Positions 23,697-32,611 of a stretch of 64,000 nucleotides of DNA are shown here, piece by piece. The notes below the pieces were generated by a model that ran no database searches, was not told the DNA's origin, and saw only the letters and a program-made list of their open reading frames with translations. The DNA lies in assembly GCA_016779205.1 (NCBI GenBank), contig JADHOC010000009.1, positions 1 through 64,000 of the forward strand. Reading direction: 5' to 3'. Position 1 is the stretch's first letter. Each line of letters starts with the position of its first letter. Both the position numbers and the translations under genes were made by a program. The DNA comes from Planctomycetota bacterium. Lineage in GTDB: Bacteria > Planctomycetota > UBA1135 > GCA-002686595.

Positions 23697-25307
23697 TCAG
23701 GCGCCCGCCTGGGCGTCCCTCAGGACCTGGCGAGCCGCGAGCATGCCCGGGCCGCCGGAGACGCAGCCGCCGGGGTGGGTGCCGGAGCCGCACTGGTAGT
23801 AGCCGCTGAGCGGGGTCCTGTACTGGTTCCAGCCGGGGGCCGGGCGGTTCAAGAACAGCTGCGAGTCGAAGAGCTCCCCGGCGAAGATGTTCCCCTCCGA
23901 GAGGCCCACGGCGCGCTCGATGTCCAGGGGCGTCACCACCTCGCGGTGGAGCACCAGCTCGCTGAAGCCCGGGAAGAACTCCTCCAGGGTCTCCTGGACC
24001 GTGTCGCCGAGGGCGTCGCGCTGGTCATCCCAGGTCCCCTCCGCCAGCTGGTAGGGGGTGTACATCACGAAGCACGACATGACGTGCTTGCCCGGCGGGG
24101 ACATCCCGGGGTCCACGGTGGACTGGATGCAGCAGTCGATGAACGGCCGCCGACTGAAGCGGCCCTCCTTGGCCTCGGTGAAGGCCTGGTGGAGGTAGTC
24201 GATGGAGGGACCCAGGTTGGTGAAGCCGCGGAAGAGGTCCGGCTTGTCCTCGAGGCCCGGGAAGGTCGGCAGGTCGGAGAGGGCGAAGTTCACCTTCGAG
24301 GCGCTCCCCTGGTACTTGTAGCCCTCGAGGTGCTCGATCAGGTCCGCGGGCATGTCAGCGGGGTCCACCAGCCGGGTGAAAGTCTGGCGCGGGTCGAGGG
24401 CGCTCACGACCACGGGGGCCTCGATGCGCTGGCCGTCCTCCAGCTCCACGCCGCGCACGGTACCTCCCTCATGGAGCACGCGCCGGACCCGCGCCTCCGT
24501 CCGGATCTCGCCGCCGAACGCCTCGCACGCCCGGGCGAGGACCTGGGTGAACCCGCCGTTGCCCCCCTTGTGGAAGCCCCAGGACCCGGGGGAGCCGTCG
24601 TACTCGCCCATCTTGTGGAAGAGCCAGACCAGCCCGGACTCGCGGTCCCGCGGACTGACCATGCTCCCGATGATGCCGCTGGAGGCGTAGAGGGACTTGA
24701 CCAGGTCGTGCTCGAAGGTCTCGTCCAGGATCTCCGCAGCGCTGCTGGAGGCGAAGCGCTCGCCGAGCGCCCGCACCTCGGGGTCGAGACCCTCCATGAA
24801 CGCGCGGAGCTCGGCCAGGGCCTCCAGGTCCGCGGGGTCGTTGCTGCGGACGTTGGGCGGGATCCGGTCCATCCACGGCTTCAGGGCCACGCAGAGCCGC
24901 GCGATCAGGTGGTCCAGGTCCCTCGCGGCCTCCGCGTCCTCGGCCGAGAAGCGCGCGATCTCGTGGTAGTTGGCGTCCGCGTCGGGGCCCAGGGCGAGGT
25001 ACTCCCCGTTCAGGCCGGGCTGGAAGGTGTTGGCAAGGGGGAGCACCATCAGGCCGTGCTCCACGAGGTCGAGGTCGTCCACGATCTCAGGCCGCAGCAG
25101 GCTGATGGCGTAGGAGAAGGTGGTGAAGCGGAAGCCTGGCAGGAGCTCCTCGGTGATTGCCGCGCCGCCCACCAGGTGCCGTTGTTCCAGGAGGAGGGTC
25201 CTCATGCCGGCGCGGGCGAGGTAGCCCGCGTGGACCAGGCCGTTGTGGCCGGCGCCGATCACGACCGCGTCGTACCGGAGCGAGGCGCTCTGGGGTTCGG
25301 TGCTCAT
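23697..25307 (-). CDS. FAD-dependent oxidoreductase, PYROXD2/phytoene-desaturase-like
   Basis: The 536-residue protein opens with an FAD-binding Rossmann motif (DAVVIGAGHNGLVHAGYLA, residues 13-31) and the following LLLEQRHLVGGAA. A second family motif lies near the C-terminus (GSGTHPGGCVSGGPGMLAAR), typical of the phytoene-desaturase/PYROXD2 branch. The substrate is unknown. There is no carotenoid cluster here, and the protein resembles PYROXD2 more than CrtI. Its ATG overlaps the stop of the upstream GcvT-like gene (ATGA). The pairing suggests that the oxidase makes a methylene or imine group that the T-protein-like partner moves to tetrahydrofolate, as in dimethylglycine or sarcosine oxidation; this is inference. 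An open frame fuses upstream into antisense sequence, so the start is set at 25307. Confidence 0.82.
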   Translation of the reverse strand: MSTEPQSASLRYDAVVIGAGHNGLVHAGYLARAGMRTLLLEQRHLVGGAAITEELLPGFRFTTFSYAISLLRPEIVDDLDLVEHGLMVLPLANTFQPGLNGEYLALGPDADANYHEIARFSAEDAEAARDLDHLIARLCVALKPWMDRIPPNVRSNDPADLEALAELRAFMEGLDPEVRALGERFASSSAAEILDETFEHDLVKSLYASSGIIGSMVSPRDRESGLVWLFHKMGEYDGSPGSWGFHKGGNGGFTQVLARACEAFGGEIRTEARVRRVLHEGGTVRGVELEDGQRIEAPVVVSALDPRQTFTRLVDPADMPADLIEHLEGYKYQGSASKVNFALSDLPTFPGLEDKPDLFRGFTNLGPSIDYLHQAFTEAKEGRFSRRPFIDCCIQSTVDPGMSPPGKHVMSCFVMYTPYQLAEGTWDDQRDALGDTVQETLEEFFPGFSELVLHREVVTPLDIERAVGLSEGNIFAGELFDSQLFLNRPAPGWNQYRTPLSGYYQCGSGTHPGGCVSGGPGMLAARQVLRDAQAGA

Positions 25308-26545
25308 GGGTTCTGGACCCCCTCCGCGACCGCGATCTTGCGCTCGGGGTTGAAGAACGACCCGCCGTGCACGCGCGCGAGCACGTTCTGCGGGCGGCGG
25401 ATGACCGTCAGCTCGAGGTCGACCTCGGTGCCCTCCACGGCGAGGTCCATGGGGATCTTGGCGAGGGCCAGCGGTCGCCGCAGGAGCGAGGAGTAGTGGA
25501 AGCTGGTGGCGTACCCGGCGTAGTCCCAGGGGGTCTCGCTGCGTCGGTAGACGCTCATGGTGGTCTCTTCGTAGACCTCGTGGCGCGGGGCGAGGATCCC
25601 CGCCTCGTCGTGGACGCGCTCGTAGTCGTGCACGTCCACCGCGAGCCCGGTGGTGGTCCAGCGGGAGGAGCCAGTGGCCAGCTCCTGCTCGATCGCCCCT
25701 CGACCCACGAAGTCCCGGTCGCTGCGTTCCATGGCGCGCAGCATCCAGGCCCAGCCCAGCTCGGCGGGGGTCTCCCGCTGCTCGTCCACCCACGCGTGGC
25801 GGGAGGAGCGGAAGTCGACGTCCATCAGCAACAGCCCCGCCTCGACCCGCGCCATCTTCAGGGCGGTGGTCCCCATCATTGTCAGGTTGTCGCCGCGACC
25901 CGCCTCGAGCAGCGCGTCCAGCACGGGGAGGGCGCCCTCCCTCGGGACCCACAGCTCGTAGCCCAGGTCCCCGGTGTAGCCGGTGCGTGACAGGATGACC
26001 CCGTGGCTGGCGATGGCGCAGCGGGTGACACCGAAGTAGCGCAGCCCGTCGGCGGCGTCGGTCAGGCGCGCGAGGATCCGGTGCGCGAGGGGCCCCTGGA
26101 GAGCCAGGATGCCGTAGTCGAGGGAGACGTCCTGGACGGTCTCCCGGGCGATCCCGAGGTCGCTGGCGAGGTCCCGGAAGTACTTGAGGGTGGGCTCCGC
26201 GGCGGTGAGCAGGAAGTCCTCGCTGGAGAGGCGTAGCACGACGCCATCCTGGAGGACGTATCCGCGCCGGTCGCACCAGCAGGTGTACTGGGCTCGCCCG
26301 TCCGCGATGGCGCCCACGTCGCGGACCATGGCGTGGCGAAGCAGGGTCTCGGCGCTGGGGCCGGCGAAGCGCAGCTTGAAGAGCGGCGAGGTGTCCAGCA
26401 GCGCCGCCGAGTTGCGGATGGCGTAGTACTCGGTGGAGATCGAGTGCTGGTACGCCGGCGCGACGGTGTACCCGGCCCACAGCTTCCAGACCCCTGTCTG
26501 GTTGAGGCCGCTGAGGCGCGGCTGGAACGGGGTGGACTGCGGCAT
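25304..26545 (-). CDS. GcvT-family aminomethyltransferase-like, folate-dependent
   Basis: The 413-residue protein matches the glycine-cleavage T-protein/GcvT family. Visible blocks are STEYYAIRNSAALLDTSPLFK (read in parts), CDRRGYVLQDGVVLRL, LALQGP, SRTGYTGDLGYELWVP, MGTTALKMARVEAGLLL and GRGAIEQELATG. The Asp in LQDGVV fits the folate-site acid of the family. Length is slightly above the 360-400 residues of GcvT. No glycine cleavage P- or H-protein genes are nearby; the downstream partner is an FAD oxidoreductase overlapping by 4 bases. That context favours a methylated-amine demethylase over the glycine cleavage system. The ATG at 26545 starts about 20 residues before the first conserved block; upstream codons in frame are low-complexity. 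Confidence 0.8.
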   Translation of the reverse strand: MPQSTPFQPRLSGLNQTGVWKLWAGYTVAPAYQHSISTEYYAIRNSAALLDTSPLFKLRFAGPSAETLLRHAMVRDVGAIADGRAQYTCWCDRRGYVLQDGVVLRLSSEDFLLTAAEPTLKYFRDLASDLGIARETVQDVSLDYGILALQGPLAHRILARLTDAADGLRYFGVTRCAIASHGVILSRTGYTGDLGYELWVPREGALPVLDALLEAGRGDNLTMMGTTALKMARVEAGLLLMDVDFRSSRHAWVDEQRETPAELGWAWMLRAMERSDRDFVGRGAIEQELATGSSRWTTTGLAVDVHDYERVHDEAGILAPRHEVYEETTMSVYRRSETPWDYAGYATSFHYSSLLRRPLALAKIPMDLAVEGTEVDLELTVIRRPQNVLARVHGGSFFNPERKIAVAEGVQNP

Positions 26546-26665
26546 CGGTGGGCGTGGCCCGCCGGAGCGTCCGTCGGGGCCGCCAGTCCACCACAGCCCG
26601 GTCCTCCAGGGCAAGGGCGCTTCAGCGCTCCTGCCAGCGGTCGAGTCGCTCCGGGACGCGCGTGC

Positions 26666-27346
26666 TCAGGCGGACCGCGCGCGGTCCGACCGGGCGCGGA
26701 CCTGCTCGTGCTGGATCCAGGACCGCAGCTGGCGCTCGATCTCGGCGATGCCGCTGGTGGCCGGCCAGTCGAAGACCATGCCGCAGTTGGCGCGCGGTCC
26801 CTCGAGGCGCCGCTGCACGATCCGAGCGGGCAGCACGTGGGTCCAGTTGGCGCCGAGGCACAGCTCCAGCTCGGCCTCCGTGCAGTCGGAGGTCTTCGCC
26901 TCATCCCTGGGCGGGAGCAGGACCGCGGCGCCAGAGATGGAGATGTTCTTGAGGATCACGTCCATCCACTCCCCGCCCCGAACCCGGAGGCGGGCGCTGG
27001 CGTGGGGGTGGCGAGCTGTCTCGAGGTGATAGTCATTCCGCAGGCCCTCGGCCTGCAGGACCTTCCTCGCCACCTCAGGGGGAACCTGAATGACGTACGC
27101 CCTCGAGCAGTCGAGCTCTCGGCGCTCGATGATGCGCCCCGGGGCCTCGACGCCTTCGATCGAACCGTTGGAGCAGAACCGGAGGGAGACGGCGTCGGTG
27201 ATCGCGTAGCAAGGGAGGGAGGGCCCCTCGAACTTGACGTGCACGCGGGCGAAGGAGGCGTCCACAACGCAGCCCTGGACCTCGGGGCCCGCTTCAGCGG
27301 TGACCCGGACGATCGGGGCGGTCTTGGCTGAAAAGAGTTCGGGCAT
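26666..27346 (-). CDS. PilZ-domain-like protein
   Basis: This 226-residue cytoplasmic protein carries a PilZ-like domain at about residues 110-215. The usual D/NxSxxG motif is present (NISISGAAVLL), followed by a beta-rich stretch ending in CGMVFDW. The upstream RxxxR arginine motif that holds c-di-GMP is degenerate here (ARHPHASARLRV), so binding of the nucleotide is uncertain. The N-terminal 100 residues form another beta-rich segment, perhaps a YcgR-like N-domain or a second PilZ. The gene stands alone between the GcvT-like gene and the large sulfatase gene, 120 and 114 bases away, all on the minus strand. Downstream effectors are not visible. Confidence 0.65.
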   Translation of the reverse strand: MPELFSAKTAPIVRVTAEAGPEVQGCVVDASFARVHVKFEGPSLPCYAITDAVSLRFCSNGSIEGVEAPGRIIERRELDCSRAYVIQVPPEVARKVLQAEGLRNDYHLETARHPHASARLRVRGGEWMDVILKNISISGAAVLLPPRDEAKTSDCTEAELELCLGANWTHVLPARIVQRRLEGPRANCGMVFDWPATSGIAEIERQLRSWIQHEQVRARSDRARSA

Positions 27347-27460
27347 CTACTGCGATGGGTAGTAGTTACCCTTAACCATCGGCCGGGGCCGCGCCTCAAC
27401 TTGTGCCGTGGGTGAGCGTCCGCGCGGGGCCCGTCTCCCTTCGAGCCAGCCTTCCGCCCC

Positions 27461-29917
27461 TCAGGGGCAGAAGATCACGTTCACCGCGTTGGTGAAGTTC
27501 GACGCGCCGCCGTCTCGATACCAGTACTGGAAGTTCATGAACGTGGCGTTCTGAAGGTCCAGCGCCGGGGGCACGAGCTGCGGGTCGAGGGTGTAGTCCA
27601 CCGCTCCGGCTGCGTCGGCCTGGGAGATCTGGTTGCTGATCCGGTAGAGCGGGCTGGCGAGGCACACGTAGCCGCTGGCCACCGGGAGCCGTCGCTGGGC
27701 GCGTGAAGCGAGCAGGAATCCGAAGGTCCCGCCGGGGATGTTGCGGACGCGAATGCGCAGGTCTTCCGCGTCGAGGAAGAAGCGGCCCGTGAGGTCCAGC
27801 TCGGCGAAGCTGCCCACGGTGTTCATGCGAGCGCTGCAGTAGGAGTACTTCACGTGGCGACAGAGGTTGCGCTCCACCTCCTGGCGGAACATCGCGCGGC
27901 TCTGGATGGTCACGCCGCCGAGTTCGGCGATGCAGTGGTGGGCGTTGAACGGGCTGGGGCCCTGACCGCCGGCGCCGCCGAGGGCGCCCACCCGGCCGAA
28001 GAGCGACCACGTCTCGGTGTCGAGGTTGCCGATGTCCCCCGACTGCGCGGGGACCCGTGCGGTCTCGGAGCCCTGCAGGTAGACCACGAGGTCCCCCGCC
28101 GCGTCGTAGGTGACCATGAGGTGCACCATCTCGTCGGTCCAGCTGCCGGGCAGGTCGACCGTGGCGGTGGTGCTCTGGCCGCTCTGGGCGCCGCGCAGGC
28201 GCACCCGGAGGTCGTCGGCGACGTTGGCGCCAGCATCGTCTCCGATGATCCCGCCATCGCCGACGGTGATGGAGAGACCCTCGCTTGCGTCACCCACGTC
28301 GAGGAGCACGAGCTCCTCCTGCGGCTGCGCTTCGATGCTCCGCGTCCAGAGGCCCACGCTGAACGCGCGGCGGGCATCCATGGGGAGCCCGCGGCGGGTC
28401 AGCCGCAGCTGGGTGCTGGGGGTCCCGGCGCGGATGACCGTGGGGGAGAGGTCGCTCGGGCCGGCACCCGTGCGGGGCACGACCTCGAAGTCTGCGTTGG
28501 CGTCGAGGTCGACGACCTCCCAGGTGGGGAAGGGTTCCTGCGGCGAGTTCCAGAGCTGACCGAGGGCCAGGGGACCCTGGGACTGGAGGCCGAGGTTGGG
28601 GCTCCACGTCGCGATGAAGGTGGAGCGGGGCTCGGGCGAGCGCGCGTTCGTGGAGACGTTGGCGCGGAAGTTGTCGAGGTCGCTCTGGAGCAGGGCCACG
28701 ATGCCCGCGTGCTGCCCCGCGACGTCTGTGGACTCCGTGGGGTCGTTCAGCAGGTTGTAGAGCTCCCCCTGCCTGAGCTTCCACTGCCCGTATCGGATCG
28801 CGTCGATGGAGCTGCCGGCACCTCGGAAGAGCGGACGCGCCAGGGCTGGCGGTCCCCCAGTGATGGTCGAGAGCAGGCTGACGCCGTCGAAGTTCAGCTG
28901 GGGCGGGGCGGCGATGTTCACCGCCTCGAGGATGGTGGGTGTCAGGTCGACGTCGGCGCCCACATCGTTGAGCGTGAGGCCGGGGGGGATCCGGGAGGGC
29001 CACTTCGCGATGAAGGGCACGCGGATGCCCCCCTCGAACGTGCTCCCCTTCGCGCCCCTCAGCCCACCGGTGGAGCCCGCCTGGTAGGGGTTGGCGGCGC
29101 CGGCCGGACCGTTGTCCGACAGGAAGATCACGAGGGTCTGCTCGGAGATCTCCAGCTCGTCCAGCAGGTCGAGGACCTGGCCGGCGCTGTGATCGAGCTC
29201 CTCCACGGCGTCTCCGTACTCGCGGCCCTCCGCGCTGACCCCGTCGAATGCGGGGCTGGCGATGGCCGGGACATGGGGCGTGGAGTAGGCGAGGACCGCG
29301 AGGAACGGGGACTCCGTCTCGTCCGCATCGCGGATGAAGTCCAGGGTCCGCGCGGTGAAGCGCGCGGTGCTCATCCGGGCGTCCGGCTGCCACTCCCACT
29401 CGGAGGTCTCGGAGTCGACATACGCGTTGGGTTCCGCGAGGTGGCCCCACGGCGAGGTGAGGTAGTGGCTGAAGCCCTGGCCGCCCGGGAGCTGCGAGGG
29501 TGAGTCACCGAGGTGCCACTTGCCGAAGTAGCCCGTGCGGTAACCGGCGCTCGCCATGATCTCGGCGAGGGTGGTCTCGCTCGAGCTCATGCCGTATTCG
29601 CTCCACTGGGAGAGCGCGGTGAAGATGCCGAGCCGCTGGGGCGTGAATCCGGTGAAGAGCGCGGCCCGCGTGGGTGAGCACCTGGGCTGCACGTAGAAGG
29701 AGTTCATCCGAACGCCCTCGTTCGCCATGGCGTCCAGCCGCGGGGTCGCGATCAGCGGAGCGCCGTAGCAGCTCAGGTCCCCGTAGCCGAGGTCATCGGC
29801 GAGGAGGATCACGATGTTCGGCTGCATCCCTTCCGAGGGCGGCAGGCTCGGCGGCGGGGACGCTACGGCGTTCCCTGCCAGGCAGAGGAAGGAGAGACTG
29901 ATACAGACCGCGCGCAT
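27461..29917 (-). CDS. Secreted sulfatase with LamG-like and shared C-terminal domains
   Basis: The 818-residue exported enzyme has a signal peptide (MRAVCISLSFLCLAGNAVA). The sulfatase domain spans about residues 30-410: NIVILLADDLGYGD supplies metal ligands, C80-S-P-T-R is the formylglycine site, followed by GKWHLG and LSDNGPAG. It should hydrolyse sulfate esters, probably on polysaccharides, after maturation by a formylglycine-generating enzyme that is not in this window. Residues about 530-690 resemble a LamG/concanavalin domain (FSVGLWTRS, MVHLMVTYDAAGDLVVYL, AELGGVTI). Residues 690-818 are the shared C-terminal domain (YCSARMN, GFLLASRAQ, YWYRD, SNFTNAVNVIF). Typical sulfatases are 450-550 residues, so the back half is an addition. 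The start at ATG 29917 is fixed by the signal peptide. Confidence 0.88.
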   Translation of the reverse strand: MRAVCISLSFLCLAGNAVASPPPSLPPSEGMQPNIVILLADDLGYGDLSCYGAPLIATPRLDAMANEGVRMNSFYVQPRCSPTRAALFTGFTPQRLGIFTALSQWSEYGMSSSETTLAEIMASAGYRTGYFGKWHLGDSPSQLPGGQGFSHYLTSPWGHLAEPNAYVDSETSEWEWQPDARMSTARFTARTLDFIRDADETESPFLAVLAYSTPHVPAIASPAFDGVSAEGREYGDAVEELDHSAGQVLDLLDELEISEQTLVIFLSDNGPAGAANPYQAGSTGGLRGAKGSTFEGGIRVPFIAKWPSRIPPGLTLNDVGADVDLTPTILEAVNIAAPPQLNFDGVSLLSTITGGPPALARPLFRGAGSSIDAIRYGQWKLRQGELYNLLNDPTESTDVAGQHAGIVALLQSDLDNFRANVSTNARSPEPRSTFIATWSPNLGLQSQGPLALGQLWNSPQEPFPTWEVVDLDANADFEVVPRTGAGPSDLSPTVIRAGTPSTQLRLTRRGLPMDARRAFSVGLWTRSIEAQPQEELVLLDVGDASEGLSITVGDGGIIGDDAGANVADDLRVRLRGAQSGQSTTATVDLPGSWTDEMVHLMVTYDAAGDLVVYLQGSETARVPAQSGDIGNLDTETWSLFGRVGALGGAGGQGPSPFNAHHCIAELGGVTIQSRAMFRQEVERNLCRHVKYSYCSARMNTVGSFAELDLTGRFFLDAEDLRIRVRNIPGGTFGFLLASRAQRRLPVASGYVCLASPLYRISNQISQADAAGAVDYTLDPQLVPPALDLQNATFMNFQYWYRDGGASNFTNAVNVIFCP

Positions 29918-30036
29918 GCATCGAATGGTATCTCCCCTTGGATTCAGGGGCTGGGTGCCGTCGTCGAGGGTTTCGTGGATCCAGGCCCCATGCGTCCTTG
30001 ACGTGTCCGTGGTGACTCTCTCGTTCTCGATCCGTC

Positions 30037-31203
30037 TCAGCCGGGGACGTCCACGGGCGGACCTGCGTCGTTGGAGCGCAGGCGTAGCAAGCCGGAATAT
30101 GCGGCCTTGAGCGCGGCCGCGGCAACCACGAGGGCCGCCCCGGGACCGATCGATACCGTGGCGAGGTCGTCCAGCTTGACGACGACGATCACCAGGGCGA
30201 GGGCGAGGACGTCGAGCATGCACCATCGACCAAGCTCGCGCTCGAGCACGACCCATCGGGGCGCTGGGCGACCGCTGGACCAGTGCGCCATGCCGGCGAC
30301 CGCGGCCCTCGCCACCGGGACGACGGCCATGAAGGCGGCGAGCCCGCACGCGAGCCAGAGCTCGCCCCCCGCCGCCTGCTCGCGGACCGCCTCCAGCAGG
30401 GAGAATGCGCGCTCCTTGAGGATGCCCTTCTTGATGCTGAGCAGCATGGGGAGCGGCGCCGCGAGGAGGCACAGGGAGCCGGCGAGGTGAAGGGCGCGGC
30501 CCAGGGCCGGGGCGGCCCAGGCGCGTGGAAGGGGCCTGGGAGTTCGAGGGGCGGAGGGTGCTGGTCCCAGGGCGCTGTCGATCACGCGGGTGGCCAGGAT
30601 GCCGGCGACCATCGCGAGCATGAAGAGGTGGATTCCAGGGCGCGTCTCGCTGCGCGTGACGCCGAGCTGGACGGCGCTCACGAAGAGCCCGACGACCCAG
30701 AAGTCCAGGGTGGACCAGCGGCCGGCGCCGTGGAGGCCGCGCAGCAACGCCGCGGACCTGCGGGTGGCGCCGCCGCGGGCGACGATGACGCCAGCCACGC
30801 CGAGCTTGAAGGTGGGGAGCACCAGCGAGAACGCGAAGACCACCGCGCCGAGCAGCGGCGTGCCGTCCTCCCAGAGGGCCCGGATGCCCCCGAGGATCGA
30901 GTAGATCTCCTCCGGGCTCCCGAGGGTCTGATACCAGATGGTCGGGAGGGTGAGCGCGATGCACATGCCCGAAGCGCTCACCAACACGAGCGCCCCGGCG
31001 ACCCGTCGAGCGAGGGGCCGGAGGGTGCGGGGTGGGTCCGAGGGTGGGGCGTTCGCCGGGGTCGGCGTGGCGCGGCGCACCGGGCGCTCGGCTCCCGCTG
31101 CCTCGTCAGCTCCGCGGCGTCGGTGGGGGGCGGGGAGCGGGGGATTCAAGGGGCGGGGCCGGCGCAGCGGCCGACCCGATGCTGGCAGGGCATACGGGGC
31201 CAT
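30037..31203 (-). CDS. PqiA-like integral membrane protein, two tandem PqiA domains
   Basis: This 388-residue polytopic protein looks like two PqiA (paraquat-inducible A) domains in tandem. Each has an early Gly/Leu-rich helix pair, a KxG motif and a GRWxxLDxxxV block: GRWSTLDFWVVGLFV in the first, GRWCMLDVLALALVIVVVKLDD in the second. In Enterobacteria PqiA works with PqiB/PqiC in lipid transport between membranes; no MCE-domain partner is adjacent here. The first 70 residues are Pro/Arg-rich and unlike PqiA, so translation may begin later. ATG 31203 is the most upstream plausible start. The gene is divergent from the DUF1501 operon, 121 bases away. Confidence 0.72.
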   Translation of the reverse strand: MAPYALPASGRPLRRPRPLNPPLPAPHRRRGADEAAGAERPVRRATPTPANAPPSDPPRTLRPLARRVAGALVLVSASGMCIALTLPTIWYQTLGSPEEIYSILGGIRALWEDGTPLLGAVVFAFSLVLPTFKLGVAGVIVARGGATRRSAALLRGLHGAGRWSTLDFWVVGLFVSAVQLGVTRSETRPGIHLFMLAMVAGILATRVIDSALGPAPSAPRTPRPLPRAWAAPALGRALHLAGSLCLLAAPLPMLLSIKKGILKERAFSLLEAVREQAAGGELWLACGLAAFMAVVPVARAAVAGMAHWSSGRPAPRWVVLERELGRWCMLDVLALALVIVVVKLDDLATVSIGPGAALVVAAAALKAAYSGLLRLRSNDAGPPVDVPG

Positions 31204-31324
31204 GCAATCACTCTCTCGCGCCCCTGGGGGCCCATGGCCGCCCGATATCGAGGCGGGCGTATATGCTCAACGGGGCGCGCCCGGCGCTGGAGGCCGGCGG
31301 CGTCGAACCCCGTCCAGGTCACCC

Positions 31325-32611
31325 ATGAGCAGCAACCTCCATCGCCCCAGCCGCCGCGGGTTGCTCCGTGCGGGTGTGGCCTCCACCTTCGGCTTCGGAG
31401 AGCTCGCCAGGGCCGCCACCCGGTGGGACGACGCGGCCCCCGCCAGGACGCAGGCGGTCATTCAGATCTTCCTCCCGGGCGGCCTCGCCCACCAGGAGAC
31501 CTTCGACCCCAAGCCCTACTCACCGCTCGCCTACCGCGGGGACGTCAAGGCCATCCCCACGGCCCTCGATGGCGTGCGCTTCGGCAGCTACTGCAAGGAG
31601 ACCGCCAAGGTCGCAGACCGCCTGTGCGTGGTGCGGTCCTTCACCCACGGCGAGGCGGCCCACGAGCGGGGCGTGCACAACATGATGACGGGGTTCCGCC
31701 CGAGCCCCGCCGTCGTCTACCCGAGCATGGGGAGCGTGGTCTCCCATGAGCTCGGCGGGCAGCGGGACCTGCCCGCCTACGTGTGCGTCCCCCGGCCGCC
31801 GAGCGTGTACGCGGGGCCGGGCTACCTCTCGTCCTCCTTCGCGCCCTTTGGGCTCGGCGGAGATCCCGCGTCTCGCTCCTTCAAGGTCCGGGACCTCGAC
31901 CTCCCGGACGGGGTGGATGGCGATCGCTTCGCTCGCCGTCGCGCGATGCTGGAGGACGTCAACGGGTCCTTCCTCGACTCGGTGGACGCGGACGAGGTGG
32001 GCGCCATGGGGGACTTCTATGAGCGGGCCTACGCCCTGCTCGAGTCGGAGTCCGCCAAGAGCGCCTTCCGGCTGAACGAGGAGCCGAAGAAGCTCCGCGA
32101 CCGCTACGGCCGCGGGGGCGCGGGGCAGCGGCTGCTCATGGCCCGCCGCCTCGTGGAGAACGGGGTGCGGTATGTGACGGTGAGCCTCGGGTCGTGGGAC
32201 ATGCACCAGAGGATCTCCCGCGGCATGAGCCAGCAGTTCCCGGCGGTGGACCGGGCCTTCGCGACGCTCATCGCGGACCTCGACGATCGCGGCCTCCTGG
32301 ACACCACCCTCGTCCTCCTGACGACGGAGTTCGGGCGGACGCCGCGGCTCAATCCCACCGGCGGCCGGGATCACTGGCCCCGGGTCTTCTCCGTGGTCAT
32401 GGCAGGGGGCGGAGTGAAGCGCGGCCACGTGCACGGTCGCTCCGACGCCACCGCCTCCGAGGTGGAGGAAAAGGCCGTCGGTCCCGAGGACCTGGCCAGG
32501 ACCGTGTACACGCTCATGGGGGTGGACCCTGACCGGACCCTGCTGGCGGGCGGGAATCGGCCGCTCCAGCTGGTGAAAGGGGGCCGGGTGATGCGCGAGG
32601 TCCTCGCGTGA
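31325..32611 (+). CDS. DUF1501 protein with Tat-like signal
   Basis: The 428-residue protein belongs to the DUF1501 family, abundant in Planctomycetota. It starts with a twin-arginine-like leader (RRGLLRAGVASTFGFGELARA). Family blocks include AVIQIFLPGGLAHQETFDPK, RSFTHGEAAHERGVHNMMTG, SLGSWDMHQ, TEFGRTPRLNPTGGRDHWP and VYTLMGVDP. DUF1501 folds like alkaline phosphatase/sulfatases, but no member has a proven reaction. It is the first of four tightly packed genes; the next start overlaps its stop (GTGA). The start at 31325 is set by the leader peptide. In other planctomycetes such genes pair with DUF1549/DUF1553 genes, as here. Confidence 0.88.
   Translation: MSSNLHRPSRRGLLRAGVASTFGFGELARAATRWDDAAPARTQAVIQIFLPGGLAHQETFDPKPYSPLAYRGDVKAIPTALDGVRFGSYCKETAKVADRLCVVRSFTHGEAAHERGVHNMMTGFRPSPAVVYPSMGSVVSHELGGQRDLPAYVCVPRPPSVYAGPGYLSSSFAPFGLGGDPASRSFKVRDLDLPDGVDGDRFARRRAMLEDVNGSFLDSVDADEVGAMGDFYERAYALLESESAKSAFRLNEEPKKLRDRYGRGGAGQRLLMARRLVENGVRYVTVSLGSWDMHQRISRGMSQQFPAVDRAFATLIADLDDRGLLDTTLVLLTTEFGRTPRLNPTGGRDHWPRVFSVVMAGGGVKRGHVHGRSDATASEVEEKAVGPEDLARTVYTLMGVDPDRTLLAGGNRPLQLVKGGRVMREVLA

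Noticed and set aside
23697-26594. A single 965-residue reading across the FAD oxidoreductase and the GcvT-like gene
   Set aside because: The frame runs through the GcvT-like gene out of phase. The FAD motif begins at ATG 25307 and the GcvT family signal is in another frame.
31260-31265. TATATG as a -10 box for the DUF1501 operon
   Set aside because: No -35 match lies at a suitable distance.
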